Below, in pieces: positions 24,600 through 32,685 of a stretch of DNA of 64,000 bases. The notes below the pieces were generated by a model. The model was not told the origin of the DNA. It did not search any database and saw only the letters and a list, made by a program, of their open reading frames with translations. The position numbers and the translations under genes were made by a program. This DNA comes from an uncultured Acetatifactor sp. (GTDB taxonomy: Bacteria > Bacillota > Clostridia > Lachnospirales > Lachnospiraceae). The DNA is taken from the NCBI GenBank assembly GCA_910584375.1, contig CAJUAH010000004.1, forward strand, positions 72,236 to 136,235, given 5' to 3'. Positions within the stretch are counted from its first letter, which is position 1; each line of letters begins with the position of its first letter.

Positions 24600-24770
24600 T
24601 GAACTGGAAAGTTCAGAATCATTTTCACGTTCCCCAAGATCGTGTTTCAAGTGTTATTTCGGCGGTTCGCCACAGATTCAACTTTTATAACAAATATGGC
24701 GGACTGGCGAAAGTTTTTCTCTGTAGCCATGTCTGCGGAAACGGAGGATAGACTGCGGATGCGGGGAAAA

Positions 24771-25699
24771 ATGGCGGAACAGAAAGACTTGGCGGAAAAG
24801 GACTTTGTGGCCTTTCCTGATGTGGCGGCGGATACACTCAATGCGCTCTTGTATGATGGGGAGCCCATTGTTAGTGCCGCGGAGCTTTTGTCAGCGCCTA
24901 CGGAGACGCTCTACTATGGAGACAGTGGGAAAAGACTCCGCAACCAATATGAGGATCTGGCAAAATATGAGATGCGGGAGGGGCAGATCAGGGCGATGTA
25001 TCTGTTTGCAAACTAGACCCTGCCCTGCCGGACAGCCGCATGATCTTACGAAAGGCGGGATACATTGGAGGCGTGTACCGGGAGCAGTACGAAGGGAAGA
25101 TAAGTAGCATTTGTCCAGTGGTAGAACTGATACTTTATTGGGGAAATGGACACTGGCATGGCTGCCGCAGTATCGACCAGCTATTTTTTGGGCAGGCTCT
25201 GCCGTCCAAACTGAGAGACTACATAGACAATATGCGTCTTCACGTGTGGGAGATGCGCCATCTACCCCGGGAAGTCAGAGAACGTTTTGGCAGCGATATG
25301 AGGATCGTACTGGACTATCTGGCGGAAGGAAACGGCTACCGTTCGGACAGGCAGGTAGTTCATAAAGGCGCGCTGATCCGGATGCTGAAAGTGCTTTCCG
25401 GAGATTATGATACAGAGGACATAGAAAAGCAGTTGGATACAATGAATATTCGAGAGGGGGATAAGATAACCGTGTGCGAATTATTTGACCAATATGAGAG
25501 AAAAGGACGCAATGAGGGACTGCAGCAAGGCCGTAGTGAGAGACTTCATGAGGGTCTCCGTGAGGGAATCCGGATCCTGATACTGACCTGCCGGGATATG
25601 AAACTGGGATTTAGAGAAACATCGGAGAGAGTTAAACAGGGATTCCAACTTGATGATACGGAGTTGAGGAAAAATATGGAGTTATACTGGCCAAAATAA
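24771..25699 (+). pseudogene. Broken copy of a YhgA/Rpn-like putative transposase gene
   Basis: This frame closely matches the intact gene at 26111 over its whole length. It is interrupted near 25014: a TAG codon stands where the intact copy has CAG, and just after it a five-base duplication (CCCTG twice) shifts the frame. The C-terminal part then continues in another frame from about 25025 to 25699, including a shortened Gln/Arg-rich repeat. Homology to the intact copy extends upstream through leader and promoter, so a whole transcription unit was duplicated in tandem. It should not give a full-length product. Confidence 0.85.
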
Positions 25700-25905
25700 A
25701 GATTTGTAGTATAAAGTGTGACAGGACTTAGCCGCTCCATATTTTAAAGACCCTGAAATGCCACGAAAGGTTGACGTATGAGAATATCATAAGTTCAAAG
25801 CGTACTAAGGTGTTTTCCTGATTGGGGGAAAAGGGTAACTGCGTATGGGTTAGGCTGCAAAAAGGGTATAGAAATAATTGAGTGATTCGATTTTTCTGGA
25901 GACCC
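25700..25905. other. Gap between the two Rpn-like copies
   Basis: No gene or clear terminator is seen. The sequence is AT-rich. From about 25900 onward it matches the upstream region of the broken copy, marking the beginning of the duplicated unit. Confidence 0.5.
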
Positions 25906-25934
25906 TTGCTTTTTCGGATTAGGTATGGTATCTT
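25906..25934 (+). promoter_or_regulatory. Promoter of the intact Rpn-like gene
   Basis: TTGCTT (25906-25911), a 17-base spacer and TATCTT (25929-25934) preceded by TGG. It is conserved with the promoter at 24571. Confidence 0.5.
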
Positions 25935-26110
25935 TGGGATAGAAAAGTTCAGGATTATTTTTACACTTCAAAAAATCAGGTTTCAAGTGTTTATTGGGCG
26001 GCTCGCCACAGATTCAACTTTTACAACAAATATGGCGGACTGACGAAAGATTTCTCTCTGTTGTCATGTCTGCGGAAACGGAGGACAGACTGCGGATGCA
26101 GGGAGAAATG

Positions 26111-27130
26111 ATGGAACAGAAGGATTTGGTGGAAAAGGATTTTGTGGCTTTTCCTGATGTGGCGGCGGACGTGCTCAATGCGCTATTATTTGACGGGGAA
26201 ATCCTCATCAGCGCCACGGAGCTTTTACCGGCGCCGACGGAGACTCTCTACTATGGGGACAACGGGAAAAGACTACGCAACCAATATGAGGATCTGGCAA
26301 AATATGAGATGCGAGGGGGACAGATCAGGGCGATGTACCTGTTTGCCAACCAGACTCTGCCGGACAGCCGTATGATTCTGCGAAAGGCGGGATATCTGGG
26401 AGGCGCGTACCGGGAACAGTATGAGGGAAAGATATCCTGCACCTGTCCCGTAATAGAACTGATACTTTATTGGGGAAAGGGACGCTGGCATGGCTGCCGC
26501 AGCATCAGTCAGTTATTTTCCAAACATGATCTGCCGCTCAAGCTGAAGGACTACATAGATAATATACATCTCCATGTGTGGGAGATGCGCCATCTGCCAC
26601 AGGAAGTCAGAGAACGGTTCAATAGCGATATGAGGATTGTACTGGACTATCTGGCGGAGGGAAACAGCTACCGTTCGGACAGGCGGGTGATCCATAAAGG
26701 CTCGTTAATCCGGATGCTGAAGGTGCTTTCCGGAGACTGTGATATAGAGGATATAGAAAAGCAATTGGATACGATGAATATTCGAGAGGAGGATGAGATA
26801 ACCGTGTGCGAATTGTTTGACCAATATGAGAGAAAAGGCCGTAATGAGGGGATCCGGCAAGGGCGCAACGAGGGGCTCCGGCAAGGGCGTAATGAGGGAC
26901 TCCGGCAAGGGCGCAACGAAGGACTTCAGGAAGGTCTTCGTGAGGGAATCGGCCGGGGAATCAGCCGGGGAATTCAGGTACTGATAATGACTTGCAGGGA
27001 TATGAAACTGGGATTTCAAGAAACCGCGGAGAGAGTTAAAAATGGGTTTCAACTTGATGATACGGAATTACGTAAAAATATGGAACTATATTGGCCGGAA
27101 GAGAGACATGAAAATGCTGAAAAAGTTTAA
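26111..27130 (+). CDS. YhgA/Rpn-like putative transposase family protein
   Basis: A protein of 339 residues from the preferred start, with the layout of YhgA-like/Rpn 'putative transposases': KDFVAFPDVAADVLNALL at the start, the block ILRKAGYLGGAYREQ in the middle, VIELILYWG, and a C-terminal series of NEGLRQGR repeats with a helical tail. In relatives I know, the segment before the GYDGAxYR-like block carries Glu-x-Gln; here it reads FANQ, so the acidic catalytic residue may be missing. The start is uncertain: ATG 26111 follows GGGAG by five bases, but in-frame ATGs at 26096 and 26066 and a TTG at 25994 are also possible. A broken tandem copy lies upstream. Confidence 0.75.
   Translation: MEQKDLVEKDFVAFPDVAADVLNALLFDGEILISATELLPAPTETLYYGDNGKRLRNQYEDLAKYEMRGGQIRAMYLFANQTLPDSRMILRKAGYLGGAYREQYEGKISCTCPVIELILYWGKGRWHGCRSISQLFSKHDLPLKLKDYIDNIHLHVWEMRHLPQEVRERFNSDMRIVLDYLAEGNSYRSDRRVIHKGSLIRMLKVLSGDCDIEDIEKQLDTMNIREEDEITVCELFDQYERKGRNEGIRQGRNEGLRQGRNEGLRQGRNEGLQEGLREGIGRGISRGIQVLIMTCRDMKLGFQETAERVKNGFQLDDTELRKNMELYWPEERHENAEKV
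26843..26938 (+). repeat. 24-bp codon repeats (NEGLRQGR units)
   Basis: Three full in-frame 24-base units encoding Asn-Glu-Gly-(Leu/Ile)-Arg-Gln-Gly-Arg and a fourth diverged unit (NEGLQEGL). The broken copy upstream has fewer and more diverged units, so the array has changed since duplication. Confidence 0.85.
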
Positions 27131-27271
27131 ACGGTCCCCTAAATCCTCAAAGATTTCCGCCCTAATGTCATGAATGGAGTTGTGGGAAAGTATGGAATTA
27201 CATTGGATGCAATGACATGTGGAACGAAAGAGGCAAAAGCCAAAAACGGTGAAAAGAATAAAAAGAAACGA

Positions 27272-27300
27272 ATGACATTTCCCCCTGTTTGTAGTAAAAT
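27272..27300 (+). promoter_or_regulatory. Promoter of the CapA-like gene
   Basis: ATGACA (27272-27277), a 17-base spacer and TAAAAT (27295-27300), each five of six to consensus. It lies 58 bases before the GTG start at 27358. Confidence 0.55.
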
Positions 27301-27357
27301 AGATATAAATATACGTGGAATTGACCGCAAATAGGAATCGCAAGGAGAGACGATACA

Positions 27358-28539
27358 GTGAGTAGGGTGGTTTTGCGCATCGGCACGGTGGTCTTATGTT
27401 TTTTTATGCTGACAGCCTGCGGCAGTGAGTCACCGGGAAGGGAGGCTGGAGAGCAGCCTGCCGATACGGAGCGATGGCAGGAGGCGAGGGAGATCGTCGG
27501 GATACCCATTCCCACCGCCGCTCCTGCGTCAGAGGGAAATGGAGATGAAACGGAGGAAGTACCGCCGATGGAAACGCCCCGGCCCCAGGTAGAGACCATA
27601 ACTATTTCGGCGGCGGGCGATTGCTCTCTGGGCAATCATCAGGAGCAGGAATACGAGTATTCTTTCCGACAGGCCTATGATCAGATTGAGGATGAGGGCT
27701 ATTTCTTTGAAAATGTGCGGGCTATCTTTGCAGATGACGACATGACCATCGTTAATTTTGAGGGTGTGCTGACTTACAGTGAGGAGCGGGACGAAAGCAG
27801 GACATACAATATCAAGGGTGATCCTGAATATGCACGGCTGTTGACGGCAGGGGATGTGGAGGCCGTCAGTTTTGCCAACAATCACCGGATGGATTATGGT
27901 ACCCGAGGGAGCGACGATACGGTGGCGGCGCTGGAGGCGGAGGGAATTATTTATGCCTATGACCGCAATGTGGGGATCTATGATACGGACAAGGGGATCC
28001 GTATCGGTTTTGTATCCGTCAATGAGGTGGCCTGGGGGCTGGGCAGCGAACAGCTGTTGGCCGAGGGTATCGAGAAATTGCGCGGAGAGGGTGCGGATTT
28101 GATTCTGGCCTGCTGTCACTGGGGTATCGAGAAGGATAATTATCCCACGGAGAACCAGCAGTATCTGGGGCGCAAATGCATTGATATGGGTGCGGATCTG
28201 GTCATAGGGCATCATCCTCATGTACTTCAGGGCATAGAGGAATACAACGGAAAATATATTATATACAGCCTGGCTAATTTCTGTTTTGGGGCCAATCGGA
28301 ATCCGGTGGATAAAGATACGATGATCTTCCGACAGACGTTTACATTTGTAGACGGGGTCAAGCAGGAAGACAGACAGATACAGATTATTCCCTGCTCGGT
28401 AAGTTCCGTGCGGGACCGAAACAATTTTCAACCCACACCGGCGCAGGGAGATGAGGCGGCCCGGATCATTGAGAAGATCAACGGCTATAGCGCAGGGTAT
28501 GGGGTAGTTTTCACCCAGGACGGAACACTGAGCCAATAA
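27358..28539 (+). CDS. CapA-family (poly-gamma-glutamate synthesis-like) lipoprotein
   Basis: A 393-residue lipoprotein with a CapA/PGA_cap metallophosphatase-like domain. The N-terminal signal ends in the lipobox LTAC, then a Pro/Glu-rich linker leads to the domain at about 80. Metal-site motifs are GDCSLGN, NFEGVLT, FANNH, HWGIE and GHHPHV. The start is a GTG behind an AAGGAGAG ribosome site. No capB/capC genes are adjacent, so involvement in poly-glutamate is doubtful; these stand-alone proteins act at the cell surface on unknown substrates. It has its own promoter. Confidence 0.87.
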   Translation: MSRVVLRIGTVVLCFFMLTACGSESPGREAGEQPADTERWQEAREIVGIPIPTAAPASEGNGDETEEVPPMETPRPQVETITISAAGDCSLGNHQEQEYEYSFRQAYDQIEDEGYFFENVRAIFADDDMTIVNFEGVLTYSEERDESRTYNIKGDPEYARLLTAGDVEAVSFANNHRMDYGTRGSDDTVAALEAEGIIYAYDRNVGIYDTDKGIRIGFVSVNEVAWGLGSEQLLAEGIEKLRGEGADLILACCHWGIEKDNYPTENQQYLGRKCIDMGADLVIGHHPHVLQGIEEYNGKYIIYSLANFCFGANRNPVDKDTMIFRQTFTFVDGVKQEDRQIQIIPCSVSSVRDRNNFQPTPAQGDEAARIIEKINGYSAGYGVVFTQDGTLSQ

Positions 28540-28570
28540 TGCGGAACTCTTAATAAGAAAGGAAGAGCGT

Positions 28571-29707
28571 ATGGAAAAGAGAAAGATGGAGAACCTTGGT
28601 ATCGAAACGTCCCTGTTGGGATTTGGATGTATGCGTTTTCCCACAGGCGGGGACGGCAAGATCGAGAGGACGCAGGCAAAGGCCATGCTGGAAAAGGCCA
28701 TGGCGGCGGGAGTCAATTATATCGACACCGCATATCCCTACCATGGCGGCGAGAGCGAGCTGTTCGTGGGAGAAGTGCTGAAAGAGCATGCCAGAGACAG
28801 CTTTTATCTGGCTACCAAGCTGCCGGTATGGGAGGTAAAGTCTCTGGAGGATGTGGACCGGATATTCAACCGACAGCTGGAAAAATTACAGGTGGAATAC
28901 ATAGACTTTTACCTGATGCATGCCTTGAACAGGGGCAGCTTTAAAGAGATGCGGGATATGGGCGTGGTGGAGCGTCTGGAACAGTTGAAAGCGGAGGGCA
29001 GGATTCGCTACCTGGGTTTCTCTTTCCATGACAGCTACGAGACTTTCGAGGAAATCCTATCCTATCGGGACTGGGACTTCTGCCAGATACAGCTCAACTA
29101 TATGGACACGGAGGAGCAGGCAGGCTTAAAGGGCTACACCCTGGCGGAGAAAAAAGGCGTTCCCATGGTGATCATGGAGCCGGTCAAGGGAGGTTCTCTG
29201 GCGGCGTTCGCTCAGGATATCACAGAAAAGTTCCGGGCCCATGACCCGCAGGCCAGTATGGCGTCCTTTGCTCTGCGCTGGGTGGGTTCGCTGCCCAATG
29301 TAAAAGTGGTACTCAGCGGTATGAGCAATATGGAGCAGGTGGAGGACAATCTGAAGACCTTTGGCGATTTCAAAGCCCTTTCCCAGGCGGAGCAGGCCAC
29401 GGTACAGGAAGTGGTGGCGCTGATGAAGAGCCGCATCCAAAATGGCTGTACGGGCTGTCGCTATTGTATGCCCTGCCCTGCGGGAGTGAATATTCCCGGC
29501 GCGTTCGGCTGCTGGAACCGCTATCATATGTATCAGAATTACAATGTGGTCAAGAATCACTGGGAGAACGATCTGGGGGACGCGCAGCAACCTAAGAACT
29601 GCATAAAATGCGGAAAATGCGAGCAGGTCTGCCCGCAGCACCTGCATATCCGGGAAGACCTGGAGCGAGCGCAGGCGGATTTGGACGCAAAAGAATATAT
29701 TGTATAA
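28571..29707 (+). CDS. Aldo/keto reductase with C-terminal 4Fe-4S ferredoxin domain
   Basis: A 378-residue protein. Residues 1-280 form an aldo/keto reductase barrel, with Asp and Tyr of the active site in the IDTAYPYHGGES segment and a Lys in ATKLPVW. The C-terminus has two cysteine clusters, CTGCRYCMPCP and CIKCGKCEQVCP, typical of a ferredoxin-like 4Fe-4S domain. This AKR-ferredoxin form is common in anaerobes; the substrate is unknown. The ATG follows AAAGGAAG. It may share a transcript with the CapA-like gene 31 bases upstream. Confidence 0.9.
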   Translation: MEKRKMENLGIETSLLGFGCMRFPTGGDGKIERTQAKAMLEKAMAAGVNYIDTAYPYHGGESELFVGEVLKEHARDSFYLATKLPVWEVKSLEDVDRIFNRQLEKLQVEYIDFYLMHALNRGSFKEMRDMGVVERLEQLKAEGRIRYLGFSFHDSYETFEEILSYRDWDFCQIQLNYMDTEEQAGLKGYTLAEKKGVPMVIMEPVKGGSLAAFAQDITEKFRAHDPQASMASFALRWVGSLPNVKVVLSGMSNMEQVEDNLKTFGDFKALSQAEQATVQEVVALMKSRIQNGCTGCRYCMPCPAGVNIPGAFGCWNRYHMYQNYNVVKNHWENDLGDAQQPKNCIKCGKCEQVCPQHLHIREDLERAQADLDAKEYIV

Positions 29708-29775
29708 TGGCGCGGAAAACAAGGACTCAGCGGTAGTTGACGAGACAGCTACGGGCATGCGGAAAGAGGGGGAAC

Positions 29776-30942
29776 ATGAAAGAAACCATACTATGTAAGT
29801 TTGCAGAAGTATTTGGCGATACGGAGGGCACGGAGGTATATTTCGCGCCGGGCCGCGTAAATATGATCGGAGAGCACACGGACTATAACGGCGGTCATGT
29901 GTTTCCCTGCGCGCTGACGATAGGTACTTACGGAGTCGCCAGAAAGCGCCAGGATCGAAAACTGCGTTTTTACTCCATGAATTTTGAGCGTATCGGCGTG
30001 ATCGAGTCCACTCTGGATAATCTATGTCCCGATCCCTGGGCGGACTGGACCAACTACCCCAAGGGCGTGATGTGGGCTTTTGAGGAGAAAGGTGTGCCGA
30101 TTCCGAACGGTCTGGATATCCTGCTGTGCGGCAATATTCCCAACGGTTCCGGTCTGTCTTCTTCCGCATCGGTGGAAGTGCTCACAGGTTTTATTCTGCG
30201 GGATATGTTTGGCTTTGACGTTTCCAATCAGGATCTGGCGCTGATCGGGCAGTATTCGGAGAACCATTTCAATGGGGTGAACTGCGGCATCATGGATCAG
30301 TTTGCCATTGCCATGGGAAAAAAGGAACATGCAATCTTTTTGGATACGGCTACGCTCTCCTATGAGTACGCGCCGATCAGACTGGAGGACGCCAAGATCG
30401 TTATTGCCTGCAGCAACAAAAAGAGAGGCCTGGGAGACTCCAAATACAACGAGCGGCGCGGCGAGTGCGAACAGGCGCTGTCGGAGCTGCAAAAGGTGTG
30501 TGCCGTCGGATCTCTGGGAGAACTGACGGAGGAAGAATTTGAAAAATATCAGGGCAGCATAGGCAGCGAGGTGCATCGGAGAAGAGCCCGCCATGCGGTG
30601 TATGAGAATCGGCGGACCGTACAGGCGGTGCAGGCGTTAAAAAATAATGATGTAGCAGCTTTCGGACAGTTGATGAATGCCTCCCATGTATCCCTGCGGG
30701 ACGACTATGAAGTGACCGGCATAGAGCTGGATACGCTGGTGGAGGAGGCCTGGAAAGTGGAGGGAGTGATCGGCTCCCGCATGACCGGCGCAGGCTTTGG
30801 CGGATGTACCGTGAGCATCGTAAAAAACGGTTCCATAGATGACTTCATAGCCCGCGTAGGCGCCGCCTATCAGTCCCGGATCGGGTATGCCGCGGACTTT
30901 TATGTGGTGGAGATCGGGGACGGTCCCTGTAAGCTGACATGA
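29776..30942 (+). CDS. galK: Galactokinase (GalK)
   Basis: Phosphorylates galactose to galactose-1-phosphate in the cytoplasm. The 388-residue GHMP kinase has motif 1 (APGRVNMIGEHTDYNGG), motif 2 (NGSGLSSSASVEV) and motif 3 (GAGFGGCTVSIV). The ATG at 29776 sits behind AGAGGGGG; an upstream in-frame ATG at 29737 gives an atypical N-terminus. No galT or galE lies nearby, so the Leloir pathway is completed elsewhere. Its stop overlaps the start of the next gene by four bases (ATGA). Confidence 0.95.
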   Translation: MKETILCKFAEVFGDTEGTEVYFAPGRVNMIGEHTDYNGGHVFPCALTIGTYGVARKRQDRKLRFYSMNFERIGVIESTLDNLCPDPWADWTNYPKGVMWAFEEKGVPIPNGLDILLCGNIPNGSGLSSSASVEVLTGFILRDMFGFDVSNQDLALIGQYSENHFNGVNCGIMDQFAIAMGKKEHAIFLDTATLSYEYAPIRLEDAKIVIACSNKKRGLGDSKYNERRGECEQALSELQKVCAVGSLGELTEEEFEKYQGSIGSEVHRRRARHAVYENRRTVQAVQALKNNDVAAFGQLMNASHVSLRDDYEVTGIELDTLVEEAWKVEGVIGSRMTGAGFGGCTVSIVKNGSIDDFIARVGAAYQSRIGYAADFYVVEIGDGPCKLT

Positions 30943-31778
30943 GGGTGGCGGTCATCAGCGATGTCCATGGCAATTATAAGGCGCTGGAGGCCTTTCTGTC
31001 CTATGTGGATGATCACCCCGTAGAAGCGGTCGTCGGTCTGGGGGATTATGTCACGGACAGTCCTTACCCGGAGCGCACGCTGGCCATGATATACGGGATG
31101 GAGAAAAAATATCCCTGTTATCTGATCCGCGGCAACCGGGAGGAATATTTGCTGGATAACCGCCGCCGAAACCAGGGCTGGCATATCTGTTCGCCCAACG
31201 GCGCGCTGTACTATACCAGCCTGCATGTCACGGACAGCGATCTGGACTGGATGGAAGCCATGCCTTCGGAGAAGGTGCTGCGGCTGGGAGACTGTCCGCC
31301 TCTGACGGTCTGCCATGGCGCGCCGGGAGTGATCCGGGGGAATTTCGAGTTTGACCGCCCCCTGAAAGAGCGGAGCATGCGGGCCTTACAGACCCGGTAT
31401 CTGCTGGGGGGACATTCCCATCATCAGGAGCTGTGTAAACTCTATGGCAAGACCTACCTCAATCCCGGTTCTCTGGGAATGCCCATAGACGAACAGGGGC
31501 GTCACGCCCAGTTTGCCGTTATGGAGGGAGACGTCCGGGGCTGGGAGATGGAATTGCTGACCATAGACTATGATATAGAGAGCTTTTTACAGGATTTTAA
31601 AGAGAGCGGTATCGAGGAGTACGGCCTGTATCTGACGAAAGCGGTAAAGAAATCGCTGCTGACCGGACACAACTATTTTTACTATTCCGTTTGCGAGGCC
31701 TGCAATATCAGCCATAAGGCGCTGCCGGACACCGACGAGGATACCTGGCGGCAGGTAGCGGAAAAACTGGAGCTGTGA
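30939..31778 (+). CDS. Metallophosphoesterase (YfcE/calcineurin-like)
   Basis: A 279-residue protein with the five metallophosphoesterase motifs: SDVHGN, GLGDYVTD, RGNREE, CHGAPG and GGHSHHQ. The last 80 residues form an extra helical region. It is translationally coupled to galK through a four-base overlap. The substrate is unknown; such proteins hydrolyse phosphodiesters or sugar phosphates, and coupling with galK could hint at the latter, but this is speculation. Confidence 0.88.
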   Translation: MRVAVISDVHGNYKALEAFLSYVDDHPVEAVVGLGDYVTDSPYPERTLAMIYGMEKKYPCYLIRGNREEYLLDNRRRNQGWHICSPNGALYYTSLHVTDSDLDWMEAMPSEKVLRLGDCPPLTVCHGAPGVIRGNFEFDRPLKERSMRALQTRYLLGGHSHHQELCKLYGKTYLNPGSLGMPIDEQGRHAQFAVMEGDVRGWEMELLTIDYDIESFLQDFKESGIEEYGLYLTKAVKKSLLTGHNYFYYSVCEACNISHKALPDTDEDTWRQVAEKLEL

Positions 31779-31817
31779 CAGAGGTTCTAATATCTGTCCC
31801 ATGGGCATAAAATGATA

Positions 31818-32453
31818 TTAATCGGAATCTGCGGGACTGATGTAACTGTAAGTCTCCCGCAGAGTGCGGGCGATGGTCTTGCCGGATGGGAAGGTCAGAG
31901 CCAGAGCTGTCTGATATAAGGCCTTTACCTTTTCCGGCTCACCGCTCTGGTCATACAGCGAGGCCAGCAGTCGGTAGGACGTGCCTGCGTCGCTGTGGGC
32001 AGTCAGCACGGCGTATTCCAGGATCTGCCGGGCCTGGGCGGTATATCCGCCGTTATAGAGTGTCTCGGCCCATTTTTGCAGAGTCTGGGCGAGCAGGGTG
32101 AAATTCTGGTCATATTGGGACAGGGCTGTAATATTGGCGGTGCCGTAGGCCAGTTTCAGATCCGTGTTGGTATATCCTGCCAGATTCACCATTTTTTCCC
32201 GGGATAAAGAGGCTAAAGTGTCCAGGCAGTCCTGCACGATGACGTCCTGGCTCATGACGTCCGTGGGCAGGGCGTCCAGCGGGATCGTCACATAATCCAG
32301 ACCGTCCAGAGACTTGCGGCGCACCTGATTGGCGCGCTGTTCCCGTTCCCAGAACTGTTCCTGCCGATTCTTTTCGGTCCGGTTGTGCCGTCTTATGACT
32401 ATGGAAAGTATGCTTGTAAAAATTATAAAACTTGCAATAAGAAACAAATTCAT
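31818..32453 (-). CDS. Membrane-anchored TPR-like protein of unknown function
   Basis: A 211-residue minus-strand protein with an N-terminal membrane helix (FLIASFIIFTSILSIVI), a charged linker, and helical hairpins resembling tetratricopeptide repeats (about 105-190, for example YTAQARQILEYAV and TSYRLLASLYDQSGE). It converges with the phosphoesterase gene and diverges from the small protein at 32526. No function can be assigned; similar proteins often act as scaffolds. Confidence 0.75.
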   Translation of the reverse strand: MNLFLIASFIIFTSILSIVIRRHNRTEKNRQEQFWEREQRANQVRRKSLDGLDYVTIPLDALPTDVMSQDVIVQDCLDTLASLSREKMVNLAGYTNTDLKLAYGTANITALSQYDQNFTLLAQTLQKWAETLYNGGYTAQARQILEYAVLTAHSDAGTSYRLLASLYDQSGEPEKVKALYQTALALTFPSGKTIARTLRETYSYISPADSD

Positions 32454-32525
32454 ATATAATATCCTTTCAGAGTTTATACTGCTTAACAGTTAAATTGCAA
32501 AACAATCCTAAGGAGAGATGGTTTC

Positions 32526-32630
32526 ATGATGAATTTTAACAACAAAAAAACAAAAAGGGTCGTATCCGCCGTCATAGTCATTCTGATCGTGCTGGCGATG
32601 ATCATCCCTACATTAGCATATTTGATGTGA
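32526..32630 (+). CDS. Small single-span membrane protein (34 residues)
   Basis: A 34-residue frame behind a good ribosome site (AAGGAGAG, seven to ten bases upstream). It has a Lys/Asn-rich N-terminus (MMNFNNKKTKR) and one hydrophobic helix (VVSAVIVILIVLAMIIPTLAYL). Similar tiny basic-plus-helix proteins are common in Lachnospiraceae genomes, but I do not know a function. It lies 55 bases upstream of the VanW-family gene, in the same direction. Confidence 0.6.
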   Translation: MMNFNNKKTKRVVSAVIVILIVLAMIIPTLAYLM

Positions 32631-32685
32631 TTTTTCAACGATTTATTGCGGGATTGATTTGTGTTTTATGATGGAAGAGGGAAGT

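Noticed and set aside
29776..31778. Leloir galactose operon
   Set aside because: Only galactokinase is present; galT and galE are absent and the next gene is a phosphoesterase.
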